A DNA stretch of 34,826 nucleotides from NCBI GenBank assembly GCA_017617655.1, contig JAFZVU010000066.1, forward strand, positions 1-34,826, read 5' to 3'. This DNA is from Bacteroidales bacterium (GTDB lineage: Bacteria; Bacteroidota; Bacteroidia; Bacteroidales; UBA932). The translations under genes and the position numbers were made by a program. Positions within the stretch are counted from its first letter, which is position 1; every line of letters starts with the position of its first letter. The notes under the pieces are model-generated. The model was not told the origin of the DNA. It saw only the letters and a program-made list of their open reading frames with translations, and made no database searches. This document shows, piece by piece, positions 7,776 through 16,053 of this stretch.

Positions 7776-8558
7776 ATGAAATTCACATTGAAAATATGGC
7801 GTCAGAAAAACGCTAAGGCTAAAGGTCATTTCGAGACTTACGACATTGACGGCATCTCGCCTGATACTTCTTTCCTCGAAATGCTCGATATTCTCAACGA
7901 GAAACTTGTGAACGCAGATATCGATCCTGTTTCTTTCAGCAAAGGTTGCAAGAGTGCCGAGGGTCCTGTAAGTTTCGACCATGACTGCCGCGAAGGTATC
8001 TGCGGTGCATGTTCTCTGTATATAAATGGTCGTGCACATGGTCCTGAGAGCGGCGTTACTACCTGCCAGATGTATATGCGCAAGTTCAAGGATGGCAGTA
8101 CCATTACTATCGAGCCTTGGCGCAACAGTGGTTTCCCTATTATCAAAGACCTGGTCGTAGATCGTCGTGCATACGATAAGATTCTGCAGGCTGGTGGTTT
8201 CATCAATGTCAATACGGGTGGTGTTCCGGATGCCAATGTTATTCCTGTAAATAAGGATAATGCTGAGGAGAGTATGGATGCTGCTGCCTGCATCGGCTGT
8301 GGTGCCTGCGCTGCTACTTGCAAGAATGGTTCGGCTATGTTGTTTGTTGCTGCAAGGGTAAGTTCTCTGGCTTTGCTGCCTCAGGGTAAAGTTGAGGGTG
8401 CGCGTCGTGCGAAGGCTATGGTGGCTAAGATGGATGAGCTTGGTTTTGGTGCCTGCACTAATACTCGTGCCTGTGAGATGGAGTGTCCCAAGAAGATCAG
8501 TGTGAGTCATATTGCTCGTCTGAACAGGGAGTTCCTGAAGGCTAAGTTCAAAGATTAG
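7776..8558 (+). CDS. frdB: Fumarate reductase/succinate dehydrogenase iron-sulfur subunit B
   Basis: Electron-transfer subunit (260 aa) linking the flavoprotein to the quinone-reactive membrane subunit. The N-terminal ferredoxin domain has the [2Fe-2S] ligands C71, C76, C79 and C97 (CREGICGAC then C). The C-terminal domain has C172, C175, C178 and C182 ([11 protein letters not shown]) and C227, C233 and C237 ([12 protein letters not shown]), the ligands of the [4Fe-4S] and [3Fe-4S] clusters. All expected cysteines are present. It follows frdA by six bases and ends at a strong terminator, so the transcription unit is only A and B in this window; the membrane cytochrome must be encoded elsewhere. 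Confidence 0.96.
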   Translation: MKFTLKIWRQKNAKAKGHFETYDIDGISPDTSFLEMLDILNEKLVNADIDPVSFSKGCKSAEGPVSFDHDCREGICGACSLYINGRAHGPESGVTTCQMYMRKFKDGSTITIEPWRNSGFPIIKDLVVDRRAYDKILQAGGFINVNTGGVPDANVIPVNKDNAEESMDAAACIGCGACAATCKNGSAMLFVAARVSSLALLPQGKVEGARRAKAMVAKMDELGFGACTNTRACEMECPKKISVSHIARLNREFLKAKFKD

Positions 8559-8579
8559 AACGTATGTTTTTAATAGATG

Positions 8580-8610
8580 AAAGGGCAGGAGTTTTTCTGC
8601 CCTTTTGTTT
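8580..8610 (+). terminator. Intrinsic terminator after frdB
   Basis: AAAGGGCAG (8580-8588) pairs perfectly with CTGCCCTTT (8597-8605), 8-base loop, followed by TGTTTT. It lies 21 bases after the frdB stop. Confidence 0.88.
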
Positions 8611-8612
8611 TA

Positions 8613-8896
8613 ATATTCGTTGATTAGTTGTTAAAAGGATGCTGATATTATGTGGATATTTTCTTATAAAATTTCAGACTTTTCAACAACATAAAAATAT
8701 CCTTCAGAAAGTAAAATCAAGTTATTGATATTTATAAACACTGCAATCAACATCAATAATAACAAAAATCGTCTCTACAAATATCTCCAAAGCTGTTTTA
8801 ATCATTTATAAACACTTTCAACATCCAATAATGAATATCATAAATCTTTTTTAAAAAAATATAAATAATAATTATTGATTGTTGAAAGATGATGCA
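8613..8896. other. AT-rich non-coding region with direct and inverted repeats
   Basis: No gene seen. Two imperfect direct repeats start with TTTATAAACACT (8731-8742 and 8805-8816) and continue with related CAACATC..AATAAT sequence, 74 bases apart. GGATATTTT (8654-8662) is inverted as AAAATATCC (8694-8702). The stretch is far more AT-rich than its neighbours. It contains TGTGGATAT, one base off a DnaA-box core, but no cluster of such boxes, so an origin is not supported. Confidence 0.5.
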
Positions 8897-9047
8897 AAGG
8901 AAAGAAAGGGGCTTCGGGGGTTCCGTGAGCTTCGCTCACTCCAATCCCTCCCAACGCCTGCATCGTCCTGCTACGCAGAACTCGCATTCGTCGGGCCCCT
9001 CCCACTCTGCGCGCCGTGGGCGGCCAGCCCCACTCAGTCCCTTTGGT
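8897..9047 (-). repeat. Structured intergenic repeat, copy C (reverse orientation, degenerate right end)
   Basis: Starts on the plus strand with AAGGAAAG (8897-8904), the terminal motif of copies A and B. Its reverse complement carries GTTCTGC-GTA-GCAGGAC (8965-8981), matching the central hairpin of copy A, and a GTGAGC-GAA-GCTCAC hairpin near the terminus, related to the GAGTGAGC region of A (about 4910-4922). The opposite terminal motif is not clear; similarity fades near 9047, so the right boundary is approximate. Confidence 0.65.
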
Positions 9048-9174
9048 TTTGCCTTGGTCGGGAAGAAATGGCAGATTCTTACTGACCAAGGCGTTGTTTT
9101 TCTCACATTTGCTAGTTTTGCTGCCTTAGTCAGCAAGATTAAGGGAATATTTGCTGACCATGGCAGTCATTTCA
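9048..9174. other. Spacer between repeat copies C and B, with hairpins
   Basis: GCCTTGGTC (9050-9058) can pair with GACCAAGGC (9083-9091), followed by GTTGTTTTT, which looks like a plus-strand terminator, although no plus-strand gene ends here. A smaller TGCTG/CAGCA pair lies near 9120-9134. No gene seen. Confidence 0.4.
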
Positions 9175-9295
9175 AAGGAAAGAAGGTCTGAGGAAACAGA
9201 CGAAGTCTGTAACGGAGGTGGCTGCTGGATACGAGTTATCGCGTAGCGATGACGAATCGGCGGCATCAGCCGCTAGCGGAGACCTTGCTTTCCTT
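9175..9295 (+). repeat. Structured intergenic repeat, copy B (short form)
   Basis: A 121-base element whose ends are inverted over 15 bp: AAGGAAAGAAGGTCT (9175-9189) against AGACCTT-G-CTTTCCTT (9280-9295), with the same bulged G as copy A. Internal hairpins: ACAGAC-GAA-GTCTGT (9196-9210), GTTATCGC-GTA-GCGATGAC (9235-9253) and GCGGC-ATCA-GCCGC near 9260-9273. It aligns with the central part of copy A, so A looks like B plus extra hairpins. Confidence 0.8.
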
Positions 9296-9492
9296 CAGCA
9301 TCTGCGCTTCTTGCGTGATTTGTAATTGATTGAAAATAATGTTGATATAAAATGATCTACCACTCAAAATATGGGGTAGGACATTACATTATTCTTTAAA
9401 TAACAGCACTTTATAAATCACGCTCAAACAGCAGGTATTTATTATAGATTGTATATCAATAATTAGTAAATTTGTGAGTCAAGACATGCAGT
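9296..9492. other. Leader region of ruvB, otherwise empty
   Basis: AT-rich sequence without an open frame of note. CTACC (9358-9362) and GGTAG (9375-9379) are a weak inverted pair. The ruvB promoter element lies at 9467-9474. Confidence 0.4.
9467..9474 (+). promoter_or_regulatory. Promoter -7 element of ruvB
   Basis: TAAATTTG matches TAnnTTTG exactly, 18 bases before the ruvB ATG at 9493. A TTG at 9449-9451 is a poor partner (spacer 15). Confidence 0.5.
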
Positions 9493-10521
9493 ATGGCTAT
9501 TGAGTATTATAATCCGAGGGAGGAGTCGCAGGTTAAGGATAAGGACTTCGACAATAAGATAAGGCCGCAGGATTTTACGTCTTTTCATGGGCAGCAGCAG
9601 ATTATTGAGAAGCTTTCTATATATGTGAAGGCTGCCATGATGAGGGGTGAGGCGCTGGACCATATCTTGTTCCACGGTCCTCCGGGTTTGGGTAAGACTA
9701 CTCTTGCGCATATTGTAGCCAATGAACTGGGTGTCAACATGAAGATTACTTCAGGACCGGTGCTTGACAAGCCTGGTGATCTGGCAGGTCTTCTGACATC
9801 GCTGGAGCCTGGAGATGTTCTGTTTATTGATGAAATACATCGTCTTAGTCCAGTCGTTGAAGAATATCTGTATTCAGCGATGGAAGACTATGTCATAGAC
9901 ATAATGATTGACAAGGGTCCCGGAGCCCGCAGTGTGCAGATTAATCTGAATCCTTTCACACTGATCGGAGCAACCACCCGCAGCGGCCTTCTTACATCTC
10001 CTCTGAGAGCAAGATTCGGAATCCAGGAGCATCTCGAATACTATGACAGCGATGTGCTTTCAAATATTGTTACAAGAAGTGCCGAGATATTGGGTATCGG
10101 TATCGATGCAGCTGCAGCACGTGAAATTGCCCTCCGCAGCCGCGGCACACCGCGAATAGCAAACAGCTTGCTGCGCCGCGTAAGAGACTTCGCACAGGTG
10201 AAAGGCAGCGGAAGTATCGACCTTGAAATAACTAGAATAACTCTTGACGCCCTGAATATCGACAAGCGCGGACTTGATGCTATTGACAACAAGATTCTGA
10301 CTACCATTATAGAGAAATTCAATGGCGGTCCGGTAGGAGCAGGTACGATAGCAACTGCAATAAGCGAAGATGTCGGCACTCTCGAAGAAGTATATGAGCC
10401 CTTCCTTATAAAAGAAGGCTTCATAAACCGCACACCACGCGGAAGGGAAGCCACAGCCCTGGCATATTCCCACCTCGGCCTTACTCGCGGCAGCAGAGAA
10501 GGCTCAGGCAGCCTATTCTAA
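9493..10521 (+). CDS. ruvB: RuvB, Holliday junction branch-migration ATPase
   Basis: Hexameric AAA+ motor that, with RuvA, drives branch migration of Holliday junctions during recombinational repair. The 342 aa length is normal. Walker A GPPGLGKT is at residues 62-69, Walker B DEIH at 113-116, sensor 1 in IGATTRSG (158-164) and the arginine finger region [10 protein letters not shown] at about 167-176. The C-terminal winged-helix domain includes the conserved GPVG and EEVYEPFL segments. No ruvA or ruvC is adjacent. It is convergent with mfd: its TAA (10519-10521) overlaps the mfd stop. Confidence 0.97.
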   Translation: MAIEYYNPREESQVKDKDFDNKIRPQDFTSFHGQQQIIEKLSIYVKAAMMRGEALDHILFHGPPGLGKTTLAHIVANELGVNMKITSGPVLDKPGDLAGLLTSLEPGDVLFIDEIHRLSPVVEEYLYSAMEDYVIDIMIDKGPGARSVQINLNPFTLIGATTRSGLLTSPLRARFGIQEHLEYYDSDVLSNIVTRSAEILGIGIDAAAAREIALRSRGTPRIANSLLRRVRDFAQVKGSGSIDLEITRITLDALNIDKRGLDAIDNKILTTIIEKFNGGPVGAGTIATAISEDVGTLEEVYEPFLIKEGFINRTPRGREATALAYSHLGLTRGSREGSGSLF

Positions 10522-13500
10522 ATATTCTCGTTTATTTTCTGTAAAAGAGCCACAGCCTGTGAAATAGTTTTTACAGGCGAAGATTTCATATACAGCTTGT
10601 TGTCTTTCTCGGTAAGAGAGAAATTCAGCCCCGGCCTCTGGATGAAATTCAGAATCGCCGCAAAAACATCAGATTTGTAATATGCTGAAAGCTGGTTGCT
10701 GACAAAATAAGTCAGCATTATACCCTTTTTAAGCACAATCTTCTCAAAACCGAGCGAAATAGCCAGGCTGCGCAACCTTATTATATTTATAAGCTCTTCC
10801 GTCTGGAAAGGTATAGGTCCGTAACGGTCTTCCATCTCCTCCCGGAACCCCTTCAACTCTTCCTCAGTCTTCATAGAATCCAGAGCCTTGTAGAGACGGA
10901 TCTTCTCAGCCGGAATATTGATATAATCGTCCGGGATCAAAGCCTGGATGTCAGTGTCGATATGACAGTCGTAGATGAATTCCGTGCGTACAGAAGCTTT
11001 CTTGCCGCGAGACTTGTTTTCCGCTTCGGACGCCTTCTCCAGCGCCCTCTCATATTCTTCATATACGCCAGCCTCCGAACGAGCCTCAATCAAAGCTTCC
11101 TGCAGTATCTTCTGATAAGTCTCGAAACCCATTTCGGCAATGAAGCCGCTTTGCTCGGCACCCAGCAGATTGCCAGCGCCGCGGATGTCCAGATCCTGCA
11201 TGGCGATATTGAAGCCGCTGCCTAGGTCGCTGAAAGTCTCGATGGCCCTCAAACGCCTCCTTGCATCGTCAGAGATAGAAGTCATCGGCGGCACTATCAG
11301 ATAGCAGTAAGCCTTCCGGTTGCTGCGGCCCACACGCCCGCGAAGCTGATGGAGGTCGCTCAGACCGAAATTCTGCGCCTGATTTATCAAAATAGTATTG
11401 ACATTCGGGATATCGATGCCGTTCTCTATGATAGTAGTGCATATCAGAACGTCATAATCTCCGTCGATGAAATCGATTATCCTCTTCTCCAGCTCGTCCC
11501 CGTCCATCTGGCCATGAGCGACGCAGGTACGTATGCCAGGACAGATGCGCCGTATTATATCTTCAACCGACAGTATGTCCTCCACCTTGTTGTGCAGGAA
11601 GAACACCTGTCCGCCGCGGTCCACCTCGGTGCGGATTATGTCGCGGATGGTGTCTTCATTGAAGTCTATCAGTTCGGTGGCTATGGGAATCCTGTTCGGG
11701 GGAGGAGTGCTTATTATAGAAAGATCGCGGGAGCCAAGCAGCGAGAACTGCAGGGTGCGGGGGATAGGAGTGGCGGTCAGAGTCAGGGTATCGACATTGC
11801 TGCGCAGGCTGCGGAGTTTCTCTTTGGCAGACACGCCGAACTTCTGCTCCTCATCCACTATCAGCAGGCCGAGATCCTTGAAATGCAGATTCTTGTTGAG
11901 GATGCGGTGGGTACCTATAAGTATATCTATCTTGCCGGCGGCCAGCCTTTCTCCTATTTCCTTCATCTGCTGGGCGGTCTTCTGACGGCTAACATATTCT
12001 ACATTGCAGGGGAAATCCTTGAGACGACCGCAGAACGTCTGGTAGTGCTGCAGTGCAAGAATGGTGGTTGGAACGAGCAGCGCCACCTGCTTGCTGTCGC
12101 ACACAGCCTTGAAGGCAGCCCTCACTGCGATTTCAGTCTTTCCGAAGCCCACGTCGCCGCAGATAAGGCGGTCCATAGGGTGCGGACTCTCCATGTCTTC
12201 CTTGACTGCAACGGTGGCTTTCTGCTGGTCGACAGTATCTTCATACATGAATGAAGACTCCAGCTCCTGCTGCAGATAATTGTCGGGGCTGAAAGCGAAA
12301 CCCTTGGAGGCCATCCTCTCGCTGTAGAGCTTGATGAGGTCGGCCGCAATATCCTTCAGCTTTGACTTGGTCTTATGCTTAAGCGTTTCCCAGGCCTTGG
12401 TGCCGAGTTTGTTGACCTTGGCGGGAGTGCCGTCGCCCGATTTGTATTTGCTGATGCGGTGGATGCCGTGGATAGAAACGAAAATAACGTCGCCGTCGCG
12501 GTAGATGAGCTTCACCGCCTCCTGCACCTTGTCGCCTATGACAGTCTTGACGAGGCCGCCGAACTGCCCGATACCATGGTCGATGTGCACCACATAGTCC
12601 CCGATGTTGAAGCTCATCAGGTCGTTTATGGTGAGCCTTTCGGCCGGAGCTACCTCGCGGCGCACCTTTATCTTGTGGTAACGCTCGAATATCTGGTGGT
12701 CGGTGTAGTAGCAGTTTTTGGAGACGCAGTCCACATAGCCTTCATGCAGTGAAATGTCCATGAAAGCCGGCGGTATGATGGCCTGGGAAGATGAGAATTC
12801 CCGCAGCACCTGCTGCATGCGGAACACCTGGTTGGGATTGACAGAAAGTATATTGACTTTATAGCCCTGGGCCTGCTTCTCGGCGATGTCGTGCACCAGT
12901 ATCTCGAAATTCTTGTTGAATACCGGCTGCGGCAGCGCCTTGACCTCGGCCGGCAGAATGCGCTTTTCATACCCCGCCACACCGAGCTTTTGCTCCACGA
13001 AGTCATTCTCCATCCACACCACGGTCTTTCCCGGCAGCACCTCCGCCAGATCCACATAGTCTTTCTCCGCGAAATTCTCATAAAGGTCCGGGCATATCTC
13101 CACCTGCTCCAGACTGTCGGCGCTGCGCTGGCTGTCGACGTCGAAATGAGCGATGCTCTCTATCTCGTCCCCGAAGAAATCCAGCCTGTAGGGCCGGTTG
13201 TCGGCGAAAGAGAAGATGTCGATGATTGAGCCGCGGAGCGCGAATTCGCCCGGCCGGGTGACGAAGTCAGCCTTTACGAAGCCGATGCTCTGCAGCAGCT
13301 CCTTCAGCGTCTCGTGGCTGACGTGCTGCCCAACCGCCAGCGAAAGCACGTTCTCGCGGGTGGTCTTCTTGCGAAGCACCTTCTCTGCCAGCGATTCGAG
13401 ATATGTCACCACCACCGTCTGGTCCCTGCCCGTCTTGCGGTCCGTCAGCGAGTCGGGGATGTCCACCCGGACAGTAGAGGCCAGCAGCTGCGGCAGGTCG

Positions 13501-13832
13501 TCGGCCGGCGTCTTGCTGAAGAAGTTTTCAATGGCAGCCAGGGCCGCAGTGCGCTGCACCTTCTCAGACACTCCCTTCAGCGAATCTTTGGAGTTCTTTC
13601 CGCCGGAAAGAGGCAGGAAAAATACAGATTCGTCGCCGAAAAAGTTGTAAAGGTCGCTGGAGAAAAACAGAGCCTGCTTCTTGCTTTCCATTACTACAAG
13701 GTGCAAGGCTTTGCTTTTCAGTTGTTTCGCTATTTTTGAGAAAAAAACGGCCTTCGCCGAAACCGTACCGCGCACAGTTTCGAGATTGACAAAGGTATTT
13801 GCCTGAGAAAAAGTGTTCTGAGGCTCGGTCAT
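10518..13832 (-). CDS. mfd: Mfd, transcription-repair coupling factor
   Basis: Large DNA translocase (1104 aa) that removes RNA polymerase stalled at lesions and recruits UvrA. Domains in order: UvrB-like N-terminal module (about 20-350, with the [19 protein letters not shown] segment), the RNA-polymerase-interacting CarD-like domain at about 405-465 ([14 protein letters not shown]), then the RecG-like motor. The motor has Walker [10 protein letters not shown] (559-567), DEEQ (660-663), TATPIPRTL (686-694) and RGRVGRS (831-837). The C-terminal TRCF domain covers about 950-1090. All motor motifs are intact. Promoter and start lie in the 49 bases shared with divergent coaX. There is no terminator between it and ruvB; the stop codons overlap by four bases. 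Confidence 0.97.
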   Translation of the reverse strand: MTEPQNTFSQANTFVNLETVRGTVSAKAVFFSKIAKQLKSKALHLVVMESKKQALFFSSDLYNFFGDESVFFLPLSGGKNSKDSLKGVSEKVQRTAALAAIENFFSKTPADDLPQLLASTVRVDIPDSLTDRKTGRDQTVVVTYLESLAEKVLRKKTTRENVLSLAVGQHVSHETLKELLQSIGFVKADFVTRPGEFALRGSIIDIFSFADNRPYRLDFFGDEIESIAHFDVDSQRSADSLEQVEICPDLYENFAEKDYVDLAEVLPGKTVVWMENDFVEQKLGVAGYEKRILPAEVKALPQPVFNKNFEILVHDIAEKQAQGYKVNILSVNPNQVFRMQQVLREFSSSQAIIPPAFMDISLHEGYVDCVSKNCYYTDHQIFERYHKIKVRREVAPAERLTINDLMSFNIGDYVVHIDHGIGQFGGLVKTVIGDKVQEAVKLIYRDGDVIFVSIHGIHRISKYKSGDGTPAKVNKLGTKAWETLKHKTKSKLKDIAADLIKLYSERMASKGFAFSPDNYLQQELESSFMYEDTVDQQKATVAVKEDMESPHPMDRLICGDVGFGKTEIAVRAAFKAVCDSKQVALLVPTTILALQHYQTFCGRLKDFPCNVEYVSRQKTAQQMKEIGERLAAGKIDILIGTHRILNKNLHFKDLGLLIVDEEQKFGVSAKEKLRSLRSNVDTLTLTATPIPRTLQFSLLGSRDLSIISTPPPNRIPIATELIDFNEDTIRDIIRTEVDRGGQVFFLHNKVEDILSVEDIIRRICPGIRTCVAHGQMDGDELEKRIIDFIDGDYDVLICTTIIENGIDIPNVNTILINQAQNFGLSDLHQLRGRVGRSNRKAYCYLIVPPMTSISDDARRRLRAIETFSDLGSGFNIAMQDLDIRGAGNLLGAEQSGFIAEMGFETYQKILQEALIEARSEAGVYEEYERALEKASEAENKSRGKKASVRTEFIYDCHIDTDIQALIPDDYINIPAEKIRLYKALDSMKTEEELKGFREEMEDRYGPIPFQTEELINIIRLRSLAISLGFEKIVLKKGIMLTYFVSNQLSAYYKSDVFAAILNFIQRPGLNFSLTEKDNKLYMKSSPVKTISQAVALLQKINENI

Positions 13833-13865
13833 TTGCCCGCGAAGATAGAAAAATTATTATATTTG
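13832..13865 (+). promoter_or_regulatory. Promoter of the coaX cluster
   Basis: TTTG at 13832-13835 and TATATTTG at 13858-13865, 22 bases apart. The coaX ATG follows at 13882, giving a very short leader. The first box overlaps the mfd start codon. Confidence 0.6.
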
Positions 13866-13881
13866 CGGTTCAGCCCAAGCT

Positions 13882-14700
13882 ATGAACATACTTATCGACA
13901 TAGGAAACACATCGTGCAAAGTGGCTTTCTGTCCGGCTCAGCCTTCGCAAAGGCTGGCGGGAGCTGACGTGATGAGGTTCTCCACCCAGAAGGAGTCCAT
14001 CTCCTATGTGCGCAAGCGCCTGGAAGGCCGCAAGGCCGACACTATCGTGCTGAGTAACGTGCGTAAGCGCAGCGTATATCTGGAGAAGAAGCTGGAGCGC
14101 ATGTGCGCCCGCTTTGTCAATTTCGACGAGGAATTCGTGGCTGACCTTTTGAAAAGCAAGGCCCCGGCGCCGTCCGACCCGCTGACCGTGCTGGCCCACA
14201 TGCCCCTCGGCATGGGCGCCGACCGTATGGCGGCAATCTTCGGAGCCGAAGTGCTCTATCCGCTGCAGGACAAGCTGGTGTTCGATTTCGGCACCGCCAC
14301 TACGGTGGAATTCATCGACGCAGCCCGCGACGCAGCTGCCCCGGACGTGGTTTATCCCTACTACCGCGGCGGCTCGATCTCGCTGGGCCTGCGCACCCGC
14401 TACCGCGCCTTGAGCTACTACACCGCCAAGATTCCCTACCTCAACCCGGACGATTTCCTGGACAGCCACGACATCCGCAGCATAGACTGCATAGGGTATG
14501 ACCTGGACACCGCCCTGGCAGCTGGCAATATTCTCGGCATAGTGTTTGAGATAAAGGGCTACGTCGCCGCACATCCGAGCCGCAAGCTGATCCTCACCGG
14601 AGGCAATTCAGTCCGCTTCGCGGAGGCTCTGGACGGCAAGGCGACAGTGGAGCAGGACCTGGTCCTGATAGGTTTGGAGGCTGTTATAGAATTGTTATGA
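13882..14700 (+). CDS. coaX: Type III pantothenate kinase CoaX
   Basis: Phosphorylates pantothenate in the first step of coenzyme A synthesis, in the cytoplasm. It belongs to the ASKHA fold: the phosphate-1 motif DIGNTSCK is at residues 6-13, GMGADRMAA at 110-118 (with the catalytic aspartate D114), DFGTATTVEF at 135-144 and the GGSISLGL loop at 163-170. Length 272 aa is slightly above the usual 240-260. The TGA stop overlaps the ATG of the next gene (ATGA at 14697-14700), so the two are translationally coupled. Confidence 0.95.
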   Translation: MNILIDIGNTSCKVAFCPAQPSQRLAGADVMRFSTQKESISYVRKRLEGRKADTIVLSNVRKRSVYLEKKLERMCARFVNFDEEFVADLLKSKAPAPSDPLTVLAHMPLGMGADRMAAIFGAEVLYPLQDKLVFDFGTATTVEFIDAARDAAAPDVVYPYYRGGSISLGLRTRYRALSYYTAKIPYLNPDDFLDSHDIRSIDCIGYDLDTALAAGNILGIVFEIKGYVAAHPSRKLILTGGNSVRFAEALDGKATVEQDLVLIGLEAVIELL

Positions 14701-16016
14701 AACTGAAAATGAAAAAGCTTTTCATATCTCTCGCAGTTCTGGTGATGTCACTCTCTGCAGTGGCGCAGGAAGCCTATTCTGCCTATTCTCCCTACTCTCT
14801 CTTCGGAATAGGCCAGATAGAATCAGTGGGCGACCAGAATACCTCCGCCATGGGCGGCATCGGCATCGGCCTGCGGGATCCCAGCCTCATCAACCTTCTG
14901 AACCCGGCCGCCGTGACAGCCCGCGAAGCGGACGCCTTCATGGTGGATTTCGGCGTGAAGCAGTCAGACATGATCTTTGCCGGAGCCGACTCTGACGGCC
15001 AGCTCGCCAGAAGCGCCAAGAACCTTTTCAACATCGACCACGTGGTCGCATCCTTCCCGATATACAAACATTCCGCCTTCAAGGTCGGCGTAATGCCGTA
15101 CAGCAACAGCGGATATGCCTTTACTTTCCATGAGAACAAGGACGAAGTGCTTGCCACCCTCGGTGACGTGCAGTACTTCCGCTCAGGACAGGGCGGTATC
15201 AATCAGGTTTTCGCGGGAGCCGGCGTCACGCTGTTCGACCGTCTGAGCCTCGGAGCTGACGGTATATTTTATATAGGTACGATAAAACGCAGCACCAACA
15301 CCGATTTCAACACCAACGAATATCAGCGTACAGCATCCCGCTCATGGAAGGTGGTGCCCCGCGGCTTCACCGCCAAGGTCGGCCTGCAGTACGAGCAGCC
15401 CCTCGGCGACCGCTTGTCCCTCACCGCCGGAGCAACATACAAGTTGGGCACTACGCTCAAGGGTGACTACACCGACATTGCATACGCCAGCGGCGGCAAC
15501 TACTCCGACACCACCCTCAACAACAGCTACTCCGTAGAATACAAGATTCCGCAGGAGATTGCGGTGGGCTTCACGGTTCGCAAGACCGATTCGTGGATGT
15601 TCGGCTTCGACTACACCCGCCAGGACTGGACCGGCTGCGTGTTCGACCCCACTCCCGGCGTAAACTTCTCGACGGGCGTCGCCCAGTCTTTCAACGCCGG
15701 CTTCGAGTTCGTCCCCAACAAATATGACGTGCGCTACTATTTCCGCACTGTGACATACCGCCTCGGCGCTTACCACAAGACGCAATACATAATGATAGAC
15801 GGCCACCAGGTTACCACCAACGGCGTCACGCTGGGCTTCGCCCTGCCGGTCTACAACCGCCGCACCTCGGTTTCCTTCGCCGTCGACCTCGGCCAGACCA
15901 ACCTGGCCGGCGTATCCAGCCTCACCACCCCCGGCAACGTACGGGAGCGTTACGTGAAGATTTCTATGGGACTCAACCTCTATGACCTGTGGTTCCAGAA
16001 AGTTTTGTACAACTAA
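14697..16016 (+). CDS. Outer membrane protein, OmpP1/FadL-like beta barrel
   Basis: Secreted protein of 439 aa with a clear type I signal peptide (MKKLFISLAVLVMSLSAVAQ, cleavage after AVA). The YSPYSLFGIGQI start, the SAMGGIGIGLRDPSLINLLNPAA segment and alternating beta-strand pattern to the C-terminus resemble the FadL/OmpP1-type proteins of Bacteroidota; it does not end in the usual C-terminal phenylalanine. Substrate unknown. It overlaps coaX by four bases; an alternative ATG at 14709 would drop four residues. The gene position between coaX and a TPR protein is, from memory, conserved in Bacteroidales. Confidence 0.85.
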   Translation: MKLKMKKLFISLAVLVMSLSAVAQEAYSAYSPYSLFGIGQIESVGDQNTSAMGGIGIGLRDPSLINLLNPAAVTAREADAFMVDFGVKQSDMIFAGADSDGQLARSAKNLFNIDHVVASFPIYKHSAFKVGVMPYSNSGYAFTFHENKDEVLATLGDVQYFRSGQGGINQVFAGAGVTLFDRLSLGADGIFYIGTIKRSTNTDFNTNEYQRTASRSWKVVPRGFTAKVGLQYEQPLGDRLSLTAGATYKLGTTLKGDYTDIAYASGGNYSDTTLNNSYSVEYKIPQEIAVGFTVRKTDSWMFGFDYTRQDWTGCVFDPTPGVNFSTGVAQSFNAGFEFVPNKYDVRYYFRTVTYRLGAYHKTQYIMIDGHQVTTNGVTLGFALPVYNRRTSVSFAVDLGQTNLAGVSSLTTPGNVRERYVKISMGLNLYDLWFQKVLYN

Positions 16017-16034
16017 GACTATTTATTAAATTTG
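16004..16034 (+). promoter_or_regulatory. Internal promoter for the TPR gene
   Basis: TTTG at 16004-16007, an exact 19-base spacer, then TAAATTTG at 16027-16034. The first box lies inside the last codons of the upstream outer membrane protein gene. The ATG follows at 16054. Confidence 0.75.
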
Positions 16035-16053
16035 TCCAATAACCATAACGACG

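Noticed and set aside
6849..8510. A 553-codon minus-strand frame opposite frdA and frdB
   Set aside because: It is a long shadow caused by codon bias of the two fumarate reductase genes; the product has no recognisable domain.
8640..8880. Replication origin
   Set aside because: AT-rich, but only one near-match to a DnaA box and no dnaA, dnaN or other origin-linked gene in the window; nearby mnmG alone is weak support.
8838..9191. Several 60-100 codon frames on both strands
   Set aside because: All overlap repeat copy C and its spacer and disagree with one another; none has a promoter or homologous copy.
11349..12254. A 301-codon plus-strand frame
   Set aside because: Antisense to the motor domain of mfd.
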